Assembly (NCBI GenBank): GCA_045545095.1
Contig: JAZQAG010000049.1
Coordinates: 1-64,000 of the forward strand
Source: Phocaeicola_A sp045545095
Lineage (GTDB): Bacteria > Bacteroidota > Bacteroidia > Bacteroidales > Bacteroidaceae
Direction of reading: 5' to 3'
DNA: 64,000 nt
Below the pieces are notes generated by a model. That model was given only the letters and a program-made list of their open reading frames with translations. It ran no database searches and had not been told where the DNA came from. Position 1 is the first letter of the stretch; each line of letters begins with the position of its first letter. Shown one piece after another: positions 36,464-45,184 of this stretch. The translations under genes and the position numbers were made by a program.

Positions 36464-37339
36464 ATGATCAAAAACTGGATAGAGGCCATGCGCCTTCGTA
36501 CACTACCCGTCAGCATGGCGGGCGTGCTTGCCGGATGTGGTTGTGCCCTGTGGCAGGACGGATTCTCCATCGTGCCGGCACTGCTTTGCCTGCTGTTTGC
36601 CCTGTCGGCACAGATTGCCTCCAACTTCGGCAATGAATACTATGATTACAAGAATGGTATGGACCGCAAGGGGCGCGAGGGGTTCCGACGCGGAGTGACT
36701 GAGGGAGACATCACCCCGCAGGCCATGAAGCGTGCCACCTTTGCCATGTTGGGCATAGCGGCTGTCATCGGCTGTTCGTTGCTGCTGTATGGCGGCCTGT
36801 GGCTCATCCCTGTCGGTTGTGCCATCCTGTTGTTTGCCCTTGCTTACAGCGCTGGTCCCTACTCACTTTCTCATCATGGATTGGGCGATGTCACAGTAGT
36901 TGTCTTTTTCGGCATCGTCCCTGTCACCTTCACCTGCTACCTTCAGACAGGGGGATGGGAGGAATTGTCCGTACTGCTTACCACCTCCGTTGCCATCGGA
37001 CTCTTGGCAGCCAATGTCCTCGTTGTGAACAATTATCGCGACATGGAAGATGATGAGGCTGTGGGGAAACGAACGACGGTTGTACTCTTCGGGCGTAAGG
37101 TCATGGGCTATGTTTATCTGCTTTCGGGCATCGCAGCTATGGCCATCATGACAGCCTTGTGGATACAGTTACCCCTATGGGCACTCATCGTTCCCATTAT
37201 CTATCTGTCACTACACATCACTACCTGGCGTAAACTTATCCACAGTCGGGGTGCTGCGCTCAACCCCCTGCTTGGGCGGACGGCTATCAACCTGCTCGTC
37301 TTCACAGTCCTGTTGCTGATGGTGTTGGCGGTAGTGTGA
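36464..37339 (+). CDS. menA: 1,4-dihydroxy-2-naphthoate prenyltransferase
   Basis: 291-aa UbiA-family integral-membrane prenyltransferase that attaches the polyprenyl chain to DHNA in menaquinone synthesis. The first Asp-rich motif region is NFGNEYYDYKNGMDRKG and the second NVLVVNNYRDMEDDEAVGKR; about eight hydrophobic helices follow the expected pattern. It follows menG after a 125-nt repeat-filled spacer. Confidence 0.94.
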   Translation: MIKNWIEAMRLRTLPVSMAGVLAGCGCALWQDGFSIVPALLCLLFALSAQIASNFGNEYYDYKNGMDRKGREGFRRGVTEGDITPQAMKRATFAMLGIAAVIGCSLLLYGGLWLIPVGCAILLFALAYSAGPYSLSHHGLGDVTVVVFFGIVPVTFTCYLQTGGWEELSVLLTTSVAIGLLAANVLVVNNYRDMEDDEAVGKRTTVVLFGRKVMGYVYLLSGIAAMAIMTALWIQLPLWALIVPIIYLSLHITTWRKLIHSRGAALNPLLGRTAINLLVFTVLLLMVLAVV

Positions 37340-37345
37340 TTTTTA

Positions 37346-38035
37346 TTATACCAGCCCCCTCACCAAAAACCACAGCACGGGGACAAGCAGGGCGGGGAGC
37401 ATGTTCAGCGTCTTACAATCTTTCAGTTTGAGGAGGGAAAGGCCTGAGGCGACAATCATCAGTCCGCCGACGATGAGCAACTCTGCCATGAGTGCTTCGC
37501 TGATGGCGGTACTTGACAGCTTTGCCACCAAGTAGAACATCCCCTGCCAACAGAAGAGTACGGGTGCGGCCAGTATCATCCAAATGCCGTAGGTACTGGC
37601 AAAGACGGTGGATGTCACCAAGTCGAGCGTGGCATTGGTATAGAGGAAGGTGTTGTCGCCCTTCAAGGCACTTATCACAGGGCCGAGCATGGCCAAGGGG
37701 CCAATGCAGTAGAGCAGGATGGCGGTGGAGAGACCGTCGGCCAAGTTGGTGTTCTTATTGCCCTTTGAACGTTTGTTTACCAAAGCGGCAAACCGCCCGT
37801 CGAGATCCAGCGCCGTGCCTACCACACTTCCGATGGCTATCGACACGATGAAGAGCACTGGGTATTCGCTCTTACCGAAGTTGCTTATCACCGCATTGAG
37901 ACCGATACCCAAGCAGGCCAGCCCCAATCCAGTGTATAGCGTGTCCTTATACTTTTCCTTAATCCCTCTGTTCATTACAGCACCCACAATGCTGCCCACG
38001 ATTATCGTGCAAGTGTTTACGATTGTTCCTATCAT
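37346..38035 (-). CDS. DUF554 family membrane protein
   Basis: 229-aa membrane protein with about seven hydrophobic segments. DUF554-typical features: MIGTIVNTCTIIVGSIVGAV at the start, GLGLACLGIGLNAVI, and the GDNTFLYTNATLDLVTS region. Function is unknown; it is sometimes described as a putative transporter. I placed the start at ATG 38035, since the longer frame to 38194 lies inside the neighbouring gene. It is convergent with menA (6 nt apart). Confidence 0.88.
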   Translation of the reverse strand: MIGTIVNTCTIIVGSIVGAVMNRGIKEKYKDTLYTGLGLACLGIGLNAVISNFGKSEYPVLFIVSIAIGSVVGTALDLDGRFAALVNKRSKGNKNTNLADGLSTAILLYCIGPLAMLGPVISALKGDNTFLYTNATLDLVTSTVFASTYGIWMILAAPVLFCWQGMFYLVAKLSSTAISEALMAELLIVGGLMIVASGLSLLKLKDCKTLNMLPALLVPVLWFLVRGLV

Positions 38036-38046
38036 TTCCGGTTCAT

Positions 38047-38643
38047 TTATTGATTCTTCTTCAACCACTCCTGACGACGCAAGTCTGGCAGGTGTTTGAT
38101 GTTGAAATGTTCGAATTTGGCTTTGAAACCGTTTCCATCGGGAGATGCAGCCATCAGACCAACCATAACGGGCGTATTGTCTTGAATCCAACAATTGCGC
38201 ATCATGATGTATTTCTTATCATCGAAGGAATAGAAGATTTCCACGGCATCCAATCGACGGACTGCTTTAATCCAGACAAAGGGGACAGGATGCTCAAGTT
38301 GGATGACACTCCAGTCACTCGTGTGATGAGTGACAACCGTACTGAGATTGTACTTTCCGTCCACATACTCAATACCCGTCTTGACATAGTTCTCCTTGTC
38401 CACCCGAATCATCAGGCCAGCCTGATCAAAACGTTCTTTATATTCGCCGGAGACCTTCACCTTCACTTCGAACTCACCACCCCGCAAAGTGTAGAGGAAG
38501 GGAGCATCATCGACAGTAAATCCGTAATGCGATATGCGCCAATAATCACTTTGGGGAGTTGCGTCTATATAAAGTGTTCCTTCCTTAATTTCCCAACTCT
38601 CAGGTTCATTGAACCACTGCATTTTATCTAAAGAGTGTGCCAT
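38047..38643 (-). CDS. DUF1349 family concanavalin-like protein
   Basis: 198 aa, a single beta-sandwich lacking a signal peptide. The DUF1349 pattern is WRISHYGFTVDDAPFLYTLR, VKVSGEYKERFDQAGLMIRV, KTGIEYVDGKYNLSTVVTH, and DDKKYIMMRNCWI. The family is cytosolic or secreted and has no settled activity; the fold resembles carbohydrate-binding or lectin modules. The start is ATG 38643; TTG 38658 is less likely. A TAnnTTTG element lies at 38708-38715 upstream. DUF554 follows 11 nt downstream and is probably co-transcribed. Confidence 0.82.
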   Translation of the reverse strand: MAHSLDKMQWFNEPESWEIKEGTLYIDATPQSDYWRISHYGFTVDDAPFLYTLRGGEFEVKVKVSGEYKERFDQAGLMIRVDKENYVKTGIEYVDGKYNLSTVVTHHTSDWSVIQLEHPVPFVWIKAVRRLDAVEIFYSFDDKKYIMMRNCWIQDNTPVMVGLMAASPDGNGFKAKFEHFNIKHLPDLRRQEWLKKNQ

Positions 38644-38707
38644 AGTTGTAGCTGCCAACAGTTTGTAACAATTAATCTACGTATCTTTTTACAGTAATTT
38701 CTGTCTG

Positions 38708-38715
38708 CAAAAATA
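38708..38715 (-). promoter_or_regulatory. -7 element before the DUF1349-DUF554 pair
   Basis: The minus strand reads TATTTTTG, 65 nt before ATG 38643. Confidence 0.5.
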
Positions 38716-38756
38716 GCACAAGGCCATGACTTATCCAAATATAAGTACTACATTCC

Positions 38757-39518
38757 TTATTTTCTTACAATCAGGATGCTGACCTCATAGAGCAGCCACA
38801 TGGGGAGTGCGACAAGCATCAGCGTAAAGACATCAGAGGTGGGAGTAATTATGGCTGCAATGATGAGCAGCACTACAATGACGTGGCGACGATAATGACT
38901 CATCAACGCGGCATTGATGAAGCCCATACGGCCAAGCACCCAACAGATTACAGGTATCTCGAAAACTATCCCCATAGAGAGGCTTACGGTCATCAGAGTC
39001 TCCATATATGAATCAATGGTGACGGTGTTGGCTACTACGTCACTCACCTGATAGGTTCCCAGGAAACGGAATATCAACGGGAATATCAGGTAATAGCTGA
39101 GCAGCACACCAAGCATGAACATGATGTATCCACTAACCACCAGCCGGATGGCATATTTGCGCTCATGGGTATAGAGTGCAGGGGAAATGAAATGAAAAAG
39201 CAGGTATATAAGATAAGGAGACGTGAGCAAGATACCGGCACAGACTGAAGCCTTCACATGGAGCAGGAACTGACGCGCCAACCCGATGTTGATAAGTTGC
39301 ACATCCCATGCGCCCACGTCTGACAATCCATCAGGAAACAGAGAGGCTGCAATCTGTTCCAACAAACGATAGGTGATGAAGCCGCTATCCTGTGGAGCCA
39401 GAATAATATCGAACAACTCGTCCTTGAAGAAAAAGGAGATGACAGCGCACACCACCACTGCAACAACCATCTTTATCAGGCTGCCACGCAATTCATCAAG
39501 ATGTTCCCAAAAGGTCAT
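38757..39518 (-). CDS. tatC: Sec-independent translocase subunit TatC
   Basis: 253-aa inner-membrane receptor of the twin-arginine export pathway with six hydrophobic helices. It starts MTFWEHLDELRGSLIKMVVA (the conserved HLDELR motif that contacts the RR signal). Further TatC blocks are SPYLIYLLFHFISPALYTHE and IIAAIITPTSDVFTLMLVAL. It lies 4 nt after tatA and near two genes with RR motifs. Confidence 0.95.
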   Translation of the reverse strand: MTFWEHLDELRGSLIKMVVAVVVCAVISFFFKDELFDIILAPQDSGFITYRLLEQIAASLFPDGLSDVGAWDVQLINIGLARQFLLHVKASVCAGILLTSPYLIYLLFHFISPALYTHERKYAIRLVVSGYIMFMLGVLLSYYLIFPLIFRFLGTYQVSDVVANTVTIDSYMETLMTVSLSMGIVFEIPVICWVLGRMGFINAALMSHYRRHVIVVLLIIAAIITPTSDVFTLMLVALPMWLLYEVSILIVRK

Positions 39519-39522
39519 GAGT

Positions 39523-39678
39523 TTATTTCTCTTCCTTTTCTGTCCCGTTCATTCCGTCTTTGAAGCTACGCACTCCTTTACCCAAACCTTTCATCAGTTC
39601 AGGTATCTTTTTACCTCCAAAGAAAAGAAGAACAATCAGGGCAATAATGATAATTTCTTGAAATCCTATTCCAAACAT
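39523..39678 (-). CDS. tatA: Sec-independent translocase subunit TatA
   Basis: 51-aa protein, too short for most ORF lists. The protein begins MFGIGFQEIIIIALIVLLFF, then GGKKIPELMKGLGKGVRSF and a charged tail ending EKEEK. This is the TatA/E layout: a short N-terminal helix, the FGxxxIPEL hinge (here FFGGKKIPEL) and an amphipathic helix. ATG is at 39678 and TAA at 39523-39525. There is no TatB; a TatA-TatC pair is common in Bacteroidota. Confidence 0.92.
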   Translation of the reverse strand: MFGIGFQEIIIIALIVLLFFGGKKIPELMKGLGKGVRSFKDGMNGTEKEEK

Positions 39679-39679
39679 G

Positions 39680-39725
39680 GTTTGATTTATGATTTGTGAT
39701 TTATGATTTGTGATTTATGATTTTA
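39680..39725. repeat. gatttat/gatttgt heptamer tandem repeat
   Basis: About six consecutive 7-bp units alternating gatttat and gatttgt in the spacer between the aldo/keto reductase gene and tatA. It is another member of the heptamer series. Confidence 0.85.
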
Positions 39726-39746
39726 TGTTCTGACTCTGAACAACCT

Positions 39747-41096
39747 TTACAGGGTATCCTGTTTGAGGCTTTCCACGAAGCGGTCAATGCGATGCAACTG
39801 ACGTGGTATATTGATGCGCTGCGGACAGTGTTTACTACACTGGTTGCACCCTATACAGTGGCTGGCCTGACGCAACTTGGGAACACTGCGGTCATAGCCC
39901 ACAAGGAAAGCACGCCTTGCTTCGCGATATTTGGGGTCCTGACTGCTTTCTGGCACATTACCTTCGTTCACACACTTGTTATAATGCAGCAGAATTGCCG
40001 GAATATCAATTCCGTAAGGACAAGGCATACAGTATTTGCAATCGTTGCACGGGATGGTGGGATACTGTTTGATCAACCGACCCGTTTCGAAAAGAAATTC
40101 TTTCTCCTCTTCCGTCAACGGCACAAGGGGCGAGTAGGTGCGTATGTTGTCCTGCAGATGCTCCATATAGGTCATGCCACTGAGCACCGTCAGTATCAGT
40201 TCCGGCGTACCGGCAAAGCGGAAGGCCCACGAGGCGACACTGCTTTCAGGACGTTGCTGTTTCAACCGCTTCACTATGTGGTCGGGCAATTTGGAGAGAC
40301 GGCCTCCCAACAGCGGTTCCATGATGATACCGGGAATCTGGTACTTTTCCAATGACTCGTAAAGACCTTTGGCATTGGAGCCATGCCAATCCACGTAGTT
40401 AAGCTGTATCTGCACAAAATCCCAATGATACTGGTCGTGCAGGGCCAACAACTCATCAAACACCTCCTGCGATCCATGGAACGAAAAGCCCAAACGGCGG
40501 ATGCGTCCGGCCTTGCGCTCCTCCATCAGGAAGTCCATCATGCCATTATCCACAAACCGTTTGCGGAAATTGTCCATTCCACCACCGCCCAAAGAGTGCA
40601 ACAGGTAATAGTCAATATACTCCACCTGCAGTTCTTCAAAAGAACGCCGGTACATGGCCAACGAATTCTCTCGCGAAGAATTGGAGAAGTTGGACAACTT
40701 GGTGGCAATGTAGTACGACTCACGCGGATGTCTTTTAAGGGCGATGCCCGTAGCCTTTTCCGACTTGCCTTGTACATAGACCGGTGCTGTATCGAAATAG
40801 TTGACCCCATGTGCAAGGGCATAGTCCACCAGATCGTTCACCGCATCCTGGTCGATGATATCCCCCTTCCCTTCCGGATTGGGCATTGTAGGCCAACGCA
40901 TACAGCCGTATCCCAATATCGAGACATTATCGTCTCCCAATCCCGGAAAACGGCGACAAGTCATCTTGTCTGTCGGGACAGGCCCCAACTCACTGCCGGT
41001 CACATCAGTTTCCGCCTTCCGTTTGCACCCGCACAACGCGGCTGCCCCAGCGGCTGTGCCCAGTCCCATTATCTTTAAGAAATCGCGTCTGTTCAT
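39747..41096 (-). CDS. Tat-exported aldo/keto reductase with ferredoxin domain
   Basis: 449 aa from MNRRDFLKIMGLGTAAGAAA, a twin-arginine signal ending in a likely lipobox Cys (AAALCGC). The aldo/keto-reductase barrel follows (GYGCMRWPTMP, ALAHGVNYFDTAPVYVQG, YYLLHSLGGG). The C-terminal region carries two Cys clusters, CNDCKYCMPCPYGIDIP and IGCNQCSKHCPQRI, for 4Fe-4S clusters. Related proteins are widespread in Bacteroidales; the substrate is unknown. Alternative starts are ATG 41111 and 41144, which keep the RR motif. It lies near tatAC and directly downstream of the polyferredoxin gene, suggesting electron transfer between them (inference). Confidence 0.9.
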   Translation of the reverse strand: MNRRDFLKIMGLGTAAGAAALCGCKRKAETDVTGSELGPVPTDKMTCRRFPGLGDDNVSILGYGCMRWPTMPNPEGKGDIIDQDAVNDLVDYALAHGVNYFDTAPVYVQGKSEKATGIALKRHPRESYYIATKLSNFSNSSRENSLAMYRRSFEELQVEYIDYYLLHSLGGGGMDNFRKRFVDNGMMDFLMEERKAGRIRRLGFSFHGSQEVFDELLALHDQYHWDFVQIQLNYVDWHGSNAKGLYESLEKYQIPGIIMEPLLGGRLSKLPDHIVKRLKQQRPESSVASWAFRFAGTPELILTVLSGMTYMEHLQDNIRTYSPLVPLTEEEKEFLFETGRLIKQYPTIPCNDCKYCMPCPYGIDIPAILLHYNKCVNEGNVPESSQDPKYREARRAFLVGYDRSVPKLRQASHCIGCNQCSKHCPQRINIPRQLHRIDRFVESLKQDTL

Positions 41097-41147
41097 ATCT
41101 CTATGTTCCATACTTTGTTCTTCATTCCATTTCCACAGTTCCATCTC

Positions 41148-42656
41148 CTAAATCTCCCGATGTCTCTCGTGTCCCTCCACATATATGGCACTGAAGGGAC
41201 GGGCCGGACAGAGATGCTCACAAGCCCCACAACCGATACACCGCTCTGTATTGATGGCCGGTATCTTGGGCGAACGCTTGTCACCCTCCACCGAGGGAAT
41301 CATCTGTATGGCTCCCGTGGGACAATGGCGGGCACAGTTGCCACAAGGCTGTCCGTCAGTCAGAGGAATACAGTTCTTCTTCACCCATACGGCATGCCCT
41401 ATTTGGGTAGAGGACTTGTCTTCACGGGTGATCGGACGGATGGCACCGGTGGGACACACATCCGAGCATTTGGTACATTCCGGCCTGCAATAGCCACGCT
41501 CATACCTCATCTCGGGCTGCATCAGCCTTGTCAAATCTGTAGAGGGAACAAGCACCCCGTTGGGGCACACCGACACACAAAGCTGGCAGGCAGTACAGTG
41601 TTGGGCAAAATGGCGGGCGCTCCATGCTCCGGGAGGCACCAGATGGGTTTGTCTGTCAGGCACCACCTTGTCCACGATGGTTGCCAGTCCGCCATCCACC
41701 TTCATTTCCTGCGCCTTAATGGCTGCCGTGGCCGTCGCCACGGCAGTTGTCGCCAGGAAGGTGCGTCGGGACGTATCTCCCACGTGCAACGAGTCTTGGG
41801 TTGCAGCCCCATCCCCTACAGGCTGTTGGTGATTCTTCACGACAGCTCTTCTATAGCTGATGGCCCCGCGTTTGCATTTGTCCAAACAGTCCATGCAAGC
41901 CACGCAGCGACTGTAGTCTATCCGGTGTTCCTTACTATTGATGCAAGCCGCCTTGCAATTGCGGGCACACAGTCCACATCCATTACATTTGTTGGTGTCA
42001 ATCACAGGCTTCAGCCACGAAAAGCGTGCGATGAAGCCCAATACCGTACCGACCGGACAAATGGTGTTGCAATATGTACGTCCACCACGCCAAGCCAATA
42101 TACCTATTATTAATAATGTAGCCACAGCGACTCCGAATGTCGTTGCGCTCCTTATCCATACCTCTGTTCCGTAAAAAGCATAACTGTCTGCCCGCTCAGC
42201 CAAATAGGCCAATCCATTGTTGCCCCACTGCCAAAGCGGAGCCAACAGGCTATGGGCAATACGCCCGTAGGCACTGTAGGGGGCCAGCAATTTGGCCAAT
42301 ATGCCTCCACCTGCGAGCAACGACACAATAAAAAGAAGCAGCATGATGTAGCGCAACCACCTCTTCTCGGCCGAGTAGGCATACCGGTTCTTCTTGGCCT
42401 TCTTTCCCAGCCAGGCAAAGATATCCTGCATCACGCCCAATGGACAGATGACCGAACAATAGACTCTTCCAAACAATGCAGTCAGCAAGACCAACATGAC
42501 CACCACTCCTACATTCAGGGCAAGCAGGGCCGGCAAGAACTGGATTTTGGCCATCCAACCGAACCAAGCATGCAACGTTCCCGTAAAATCCAGAAACAGC
42601 ATCGTTATGGCTACATAGAAAATGATGGCAAGGGCTACTCTAATTTTTCGCAACAT
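41148..42656 (-). CDS. membrane polyferredoxin with an internal twin-arginine motif
   Basis: 502 aa. N-terminal half: NapH/NosR-like membrane part with several helices and the paired CSVICPLGVMQDIFAW and CNTICPVGTVLGF motifs, then two 4Fe-4S motifs (CNGCGLCARNCKAACI, CVACMDCLDKCKRG). Mid-protein there is SRRTFLATTAVATATAA at about residue 295-315, a twin-arginine-like segment. The C-terminal half adds four Cys clusters (CTACQLCVSVCPNG, CTKCSDVCPTGAI, CGNCARHCPTGAI, CIGCGACEHLCPARP) like NapG. It thus looks like NapH fused to NapG. The start is ATG 42656, behind a TAnnTTTG element. Likely role: quinol-linked electron transfer to periplasmic acceptors. Confidence 0.88.
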   Translation of the reverse strand: MLRKIRVALAIIFYVAITMLFLDFTGTLHAWFGWMAKIQFLPALLALNVGVVVMLVLLTALFGRVYCSVICPLGVMQDIFAWLGKKAKKNRYAYSAEKRWLRYIMLLLFIVSLLAGGGILAKLLAPYSAYGRIAHSLLAPLWQWGNNGLAYLAERADSYAFYGTEVWIRSATTFGVAVATLLIIGILAWRGGRTYCNTICPVGTVLGFIARFSWLKPVIDTNKCNGCGLCARNCKAACINSKEHRIDYSRCVACMDCLDKCKRGAISYRRAVVKNHQQPVGDGAATQDSLHVGDTSRRTFLATTAVATATAAIKAQEMKVDGGLATIVDKVVPDRQTHLVPPGAWSARHFAQHCTACQLCVSVCPNGVLVPSTDLTRLMQPEMRYERGYCRPECTKCSDVCPTGAIRPITREDKSSTQIGHAVWVKKNCIPLTDGQPCGNCARHCPTGAIQMIPSVEGDKRSPKIPAINTERCIGCGACEHLCPARPFSAIYVEGHERHREI

Positions 42657-42725
42657 GGTATTTGTGTTTATTTTTTCAATACAAGTTTTCCACATGGTGA
42701 TACCAACAAAGTGGGTATCATTTCG

Positions 42726-42733
42726 CAAAAGTA
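42726..42733 (-). promoter_or_regulatory. -7 element of the polyferredoxin promoter
   Basis: The minus strand reads TACTTTTG, about 70 nt before ATG 42656. Confidence 0.6.
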
Positions 42734-42908
42734 TATTCTTTTTCTCAAAAAAACGATTTTTTCAAGATAAATGTACAGCCTTTTGTCCAATTTATTTAAT
42801 TTTCTCTCCTCCACAATACAAATAGGAAAAAATCCAAACTGCATTTTTGACGTTCAAGAAACGGAGAAGGGCTCTTTTGCCAATATTTTCGGATTAAATC
42901 CGACAAGC

Positions 42909-42927
42909 GTGTCCAATTTTTGGACAC
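42909..42927. promoter_or_regulatory. dyad operator candidate, GTGTCCAA-TTT-TTGGACAC
   Basis: Perfect 8-bp arms with a 3-bp centre, 60 nt upstream of the Trx-1 -7 element. Same layout and near-same sequence as the dyads in front of Trx-2 and Trx-6. Confidence 0.7.
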
Positions 42928-42986
42928 TTTTAAGTCGAAAAAGACGATTTAACAAATTTTTAGTCCCTTCTTCTTGCATAATCCTA

Positions 42987-42994
42987 TAACTTTG
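42987..42994 (+). promoter_or_regulatory. -7 element of the Trx-1 promoter
   Basis: TAACTTTG, 32 nt before ATG 43026. Confidence 0.6.
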
Positions 42995-43025
42995 AAACCA
43001 AAAATAACAACAGCATAAAAAGACT

Positions 43026-44966
43026 ATGAGAAAGAAAAGTATTATTTTGTTGGCCGCAGTGCTGCTCGTGGCCGGTGGTCAGGCATCAGCCTTCAAGAAG
43101 CAGTTCAAGGATGTAGAATGGCTGAACAGCAATGTCGGCAATGCAGAAATCACCCACGTGATGCTGACCGACACGGCCACCATCGTCACCTTCCACAAGC
43201 ACGACACAAACAATGGCATCCGCTTTGACCGGGCCACCTGCCTCGTGGACGACAAAGGCAAGGAGTACCGCATCATGCGCAGCCAAGGAATCCCCGACGA
43301 GAAGTTCGACCAATTCTTCCCAAAGACAGCCAACGAGGCGAACGACTTCAAACTGCTGTTCGAACCTCTGCCCAAGAAGACTCCTTTCTTTGATCTGATA
43401 GAGGGGAGAAAATCCGGTGACTTCCGAATCTTAGGCATACACGATGCCAAGAAGCCTATCGGGATTCCTACCTTCGTGGATACAGTGAGTGTGCCACAGG
43501 ACTTCATCCGCACGGACACCGTCTGCCTGTGCGGACAGATTGAGGGATACTCGCGCGACATGGGGTTCAATACCATGCAACTCTATCTGGGGAACGAACT
43601 GACAGGCGAGGACACGCCCAAAGCCATCGATGTGCAGGAAGACGGGACATTCGAAATCAAGTTTGTCGATTTTTATCCCAAGGAGCTCTATTTCTCTATC
43701 CGCACGGAAAACCTCTATCAGCCAATCAGTGCCTATCTGGTGCCAGGATGCACCACCGTGATCAACATCCACAAGGACTGGACGATAGACTATAAAGGCT
43801 CTGACGAGGAGGTGCTGCGTTGCGAAAGGCTGATAATGAGTGGAACGGACTACATGAACAGCTATCAGTACAGGGACTATGAAAAAGATAAGGAGGCGCT
43901 GTCGTTTGCAGAGATGCAGGAAAAACTGATGGGACTGGCCAAGACCAACGAAAAGGCTGTGGATTACATAGCCTGGCGCAACGGTTTCAATCCATGGGAG
44001 CGGCACTTGGCACACGTGTGGAACAAGTTACGCCATGCCCGGTGGATTATGGAGTACATCATGGATGCCCGGTTTGCAACCTACCGAAAAGTGACGGGTG
44101 AAGACAGCATCCGGGCCTATAAGAGGTTGGCCGATGTGACCGATGCGGCCAATTGGGGATTCTTCAGGGAATTGCCCTACAACGATGTCTCTTCACTGAC
44201 CAGCAATGACATAAGCATTATGCTGAACCGCTATGAATTTGCGCCGGTGCTGGACGAAGCCTTCAGGCTCCTCATAGTGAAAGCCGACTATGAAGCAAGC
44301 AAAGACAGTACCATACTGGCCAACGACATGAAGGTGACAGGAGCAGACAGCCCCTCGCTATGGGGAAAGATTGTCGTACTGAGAAAGACGGAGAACAATC
44401 TCAAAAACTTCCGGAAGGAAAAGGAGGAACAGAAGAGGTTGGTGGAACTCCGCCGCGAGACATTGGAGCATCCCGGCCTGCAGGCCAATCTCGACCGCCT
44501 CTACGCCAAGGAGCTGGAGCGGCAGACACTCATCTACAGCCTGCCCGATACAGAAGCAACCCGTATCCTGCGCCGCATGACGGACAAATACAGGGGGAAA
44601 TACCTGCTCATTGACTTCTGGGGAATGGGATGCGGCCCCTGCCGGAGCGCCATCGAACACTCCAAGGAGTTGCGCAAGACCTTCAGACTCCATCCCGAGG
44701 TGGATTTCCTCTTCATCGCGGCACCTGAGTCAACCGAAGAGGCATACAACAACTACGTGAAGGAGAACCTCGATGGGGAGGACTGCCACCTCATCACCCG
44801 CGACGAATACAACAAACTGATGGAACTCTTCCAGTTCAATGGCATTCCCCACTACGAAACGCTGGACAAGAACGGTAACGTGGTGCGCGAAGGACTGGAG
44901 TACTGCCTCTACGATACCAACACATTTACCGAGAAACTGAAAGAACTGAAAAATAGATTAGAATAA
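43026..44966 (+). CDS. exported thioredoxin-fold protein (Trx-1)
   Basis: 646 aa. Signal peptide MRKKSIILLAAVLLVAGGQA; a beta-rich domain (~25-150) also found in Trx-2 and at the C-terminus of Trx-6; a middle region of about 350 residues, largely helical, with no family I recognise; and a C-terminal TlpA/thioredoxin domain with active site Cys536-Gly-Pro-Cys539 (DFWGMGCGPCRSAIEH) and cis-Pro loop FNGIPHYET. It acts in the periplasm or on the envelope; the partner is unknown. It is the first gene of the array, monocistronic by spacing, with its own dyad and promoter. Confidence 0.85.
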   Translation: MRKKSIILLAAVLLVAGGQASAFKKQFKDVEWLNSNVGNAEITHVMLTDTATIVTFHKHDTNNGIRFDRATCLVDDKGKEYRIMRSQGIPDEKFDQFFPKTANEANDFKLLFEPLPKKTPFFDLIEGRKSGDFRILGIHDAKKPIGIPTFVDTVSVPQDFIRTDTVCLCGQIEGYSRDMGFNTMQLYLGNELTGEDTPKAIDVQEDGTFEIKFVDFYPKELYFSIRTENLYQPISAYLVPGCTTVINIHKDWTIDYKGSDEEVLRCERLIMSGTDYMNSYQYRDYEKDKEALSFAEMQEKLMGLAKTNEKAVDYIAWRNGFNPWERHLAHVWNKLRHARWIMEYIMDARFATYRKVTGEDSIRAYKRLADVTDAANWGFFRELPYNDVSSLTSNDISIMLNRYEFAPVLDEAFRLLIVKADYEASKDSTILANDMKVTGADSPSLWGKIVVLRKTENNLKNFRKEKEEQKRLVELRRETLEHPGLQANLDRLYAKELERQTLIYSLPDTEATRILRRMTDKYRGKYLLIDFWGMGCGPCRSAIEHSKELRKTFRLHPEVDFLFIAAPESTEEAYNNYVKENLDGEDCHLITRDEYNKLMELFQFNGIPHYETLDKNGNVVREGLEYCLYDTNTFTEKLKELKNRLE

Positions 44967-45011
44967 TCGGTTGCGGCAAAATGCCATTCAAAAAAAGCAG
45001 AATTTAAACTT

Positions 45012-45019
45012 TACTTTTG
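45012..45019 (+). promoter_or_regulatory. distal -7 element of Trx-2
   Basis: TACTTTTG, upstream of the dyad at 45050-45066; repeated at 53880-53887. Confidence 0.5.
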
Positions 45020-45049
45020 CCGCAAAGATACGCTTATATAATATATAGG

Positions 45050-45066
45050 TGTCTAAAAATTAGACA
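45050..45066. promoter_or_regulatory. dyad operator candidate before Trx-2
   Basis: TGTCTAA-AAA-TTAGACA, perfect 7-bp arms with a 3-bp centre, between two promoter-like elements. It fits the shared consensus TGTCYAA-N3-TTRGACA. Confidence 0.7.
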
Positions 45067-45126
45067 TTCTGGCATCGGAAACAGACGTTTTTTGACTTTA
45101 CCCTTGGAGGAGAGATGGGAAACGAC

Positions 45127-45134
45127 TATTTTTG
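45127..45134 (+). promoter_or_regulatory. proximal -7 element of Trx-2
   Basis: TATTTTTG, about 50 nt before ATG 45185; repeated at 53995-54002. Confidence 0.55.
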
Positions 45135-45184
45135 CCACAAAGAAGAGTACCAGGAAAAGTAAGACAAACAAAGATATAGAAATT

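Larger units (their letters stand above)
42657..43025. other. divergent control region between polyferredoxin and Trx-1
   Basis: 369 nt without a gene. It holds the leftward -7 element at 42726-42733, the dyad at 42909-42927 and the rightward -7 element at 42987-42994. The rest is A/T-rich with no further structure that I can see. Confidence 0.7.
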
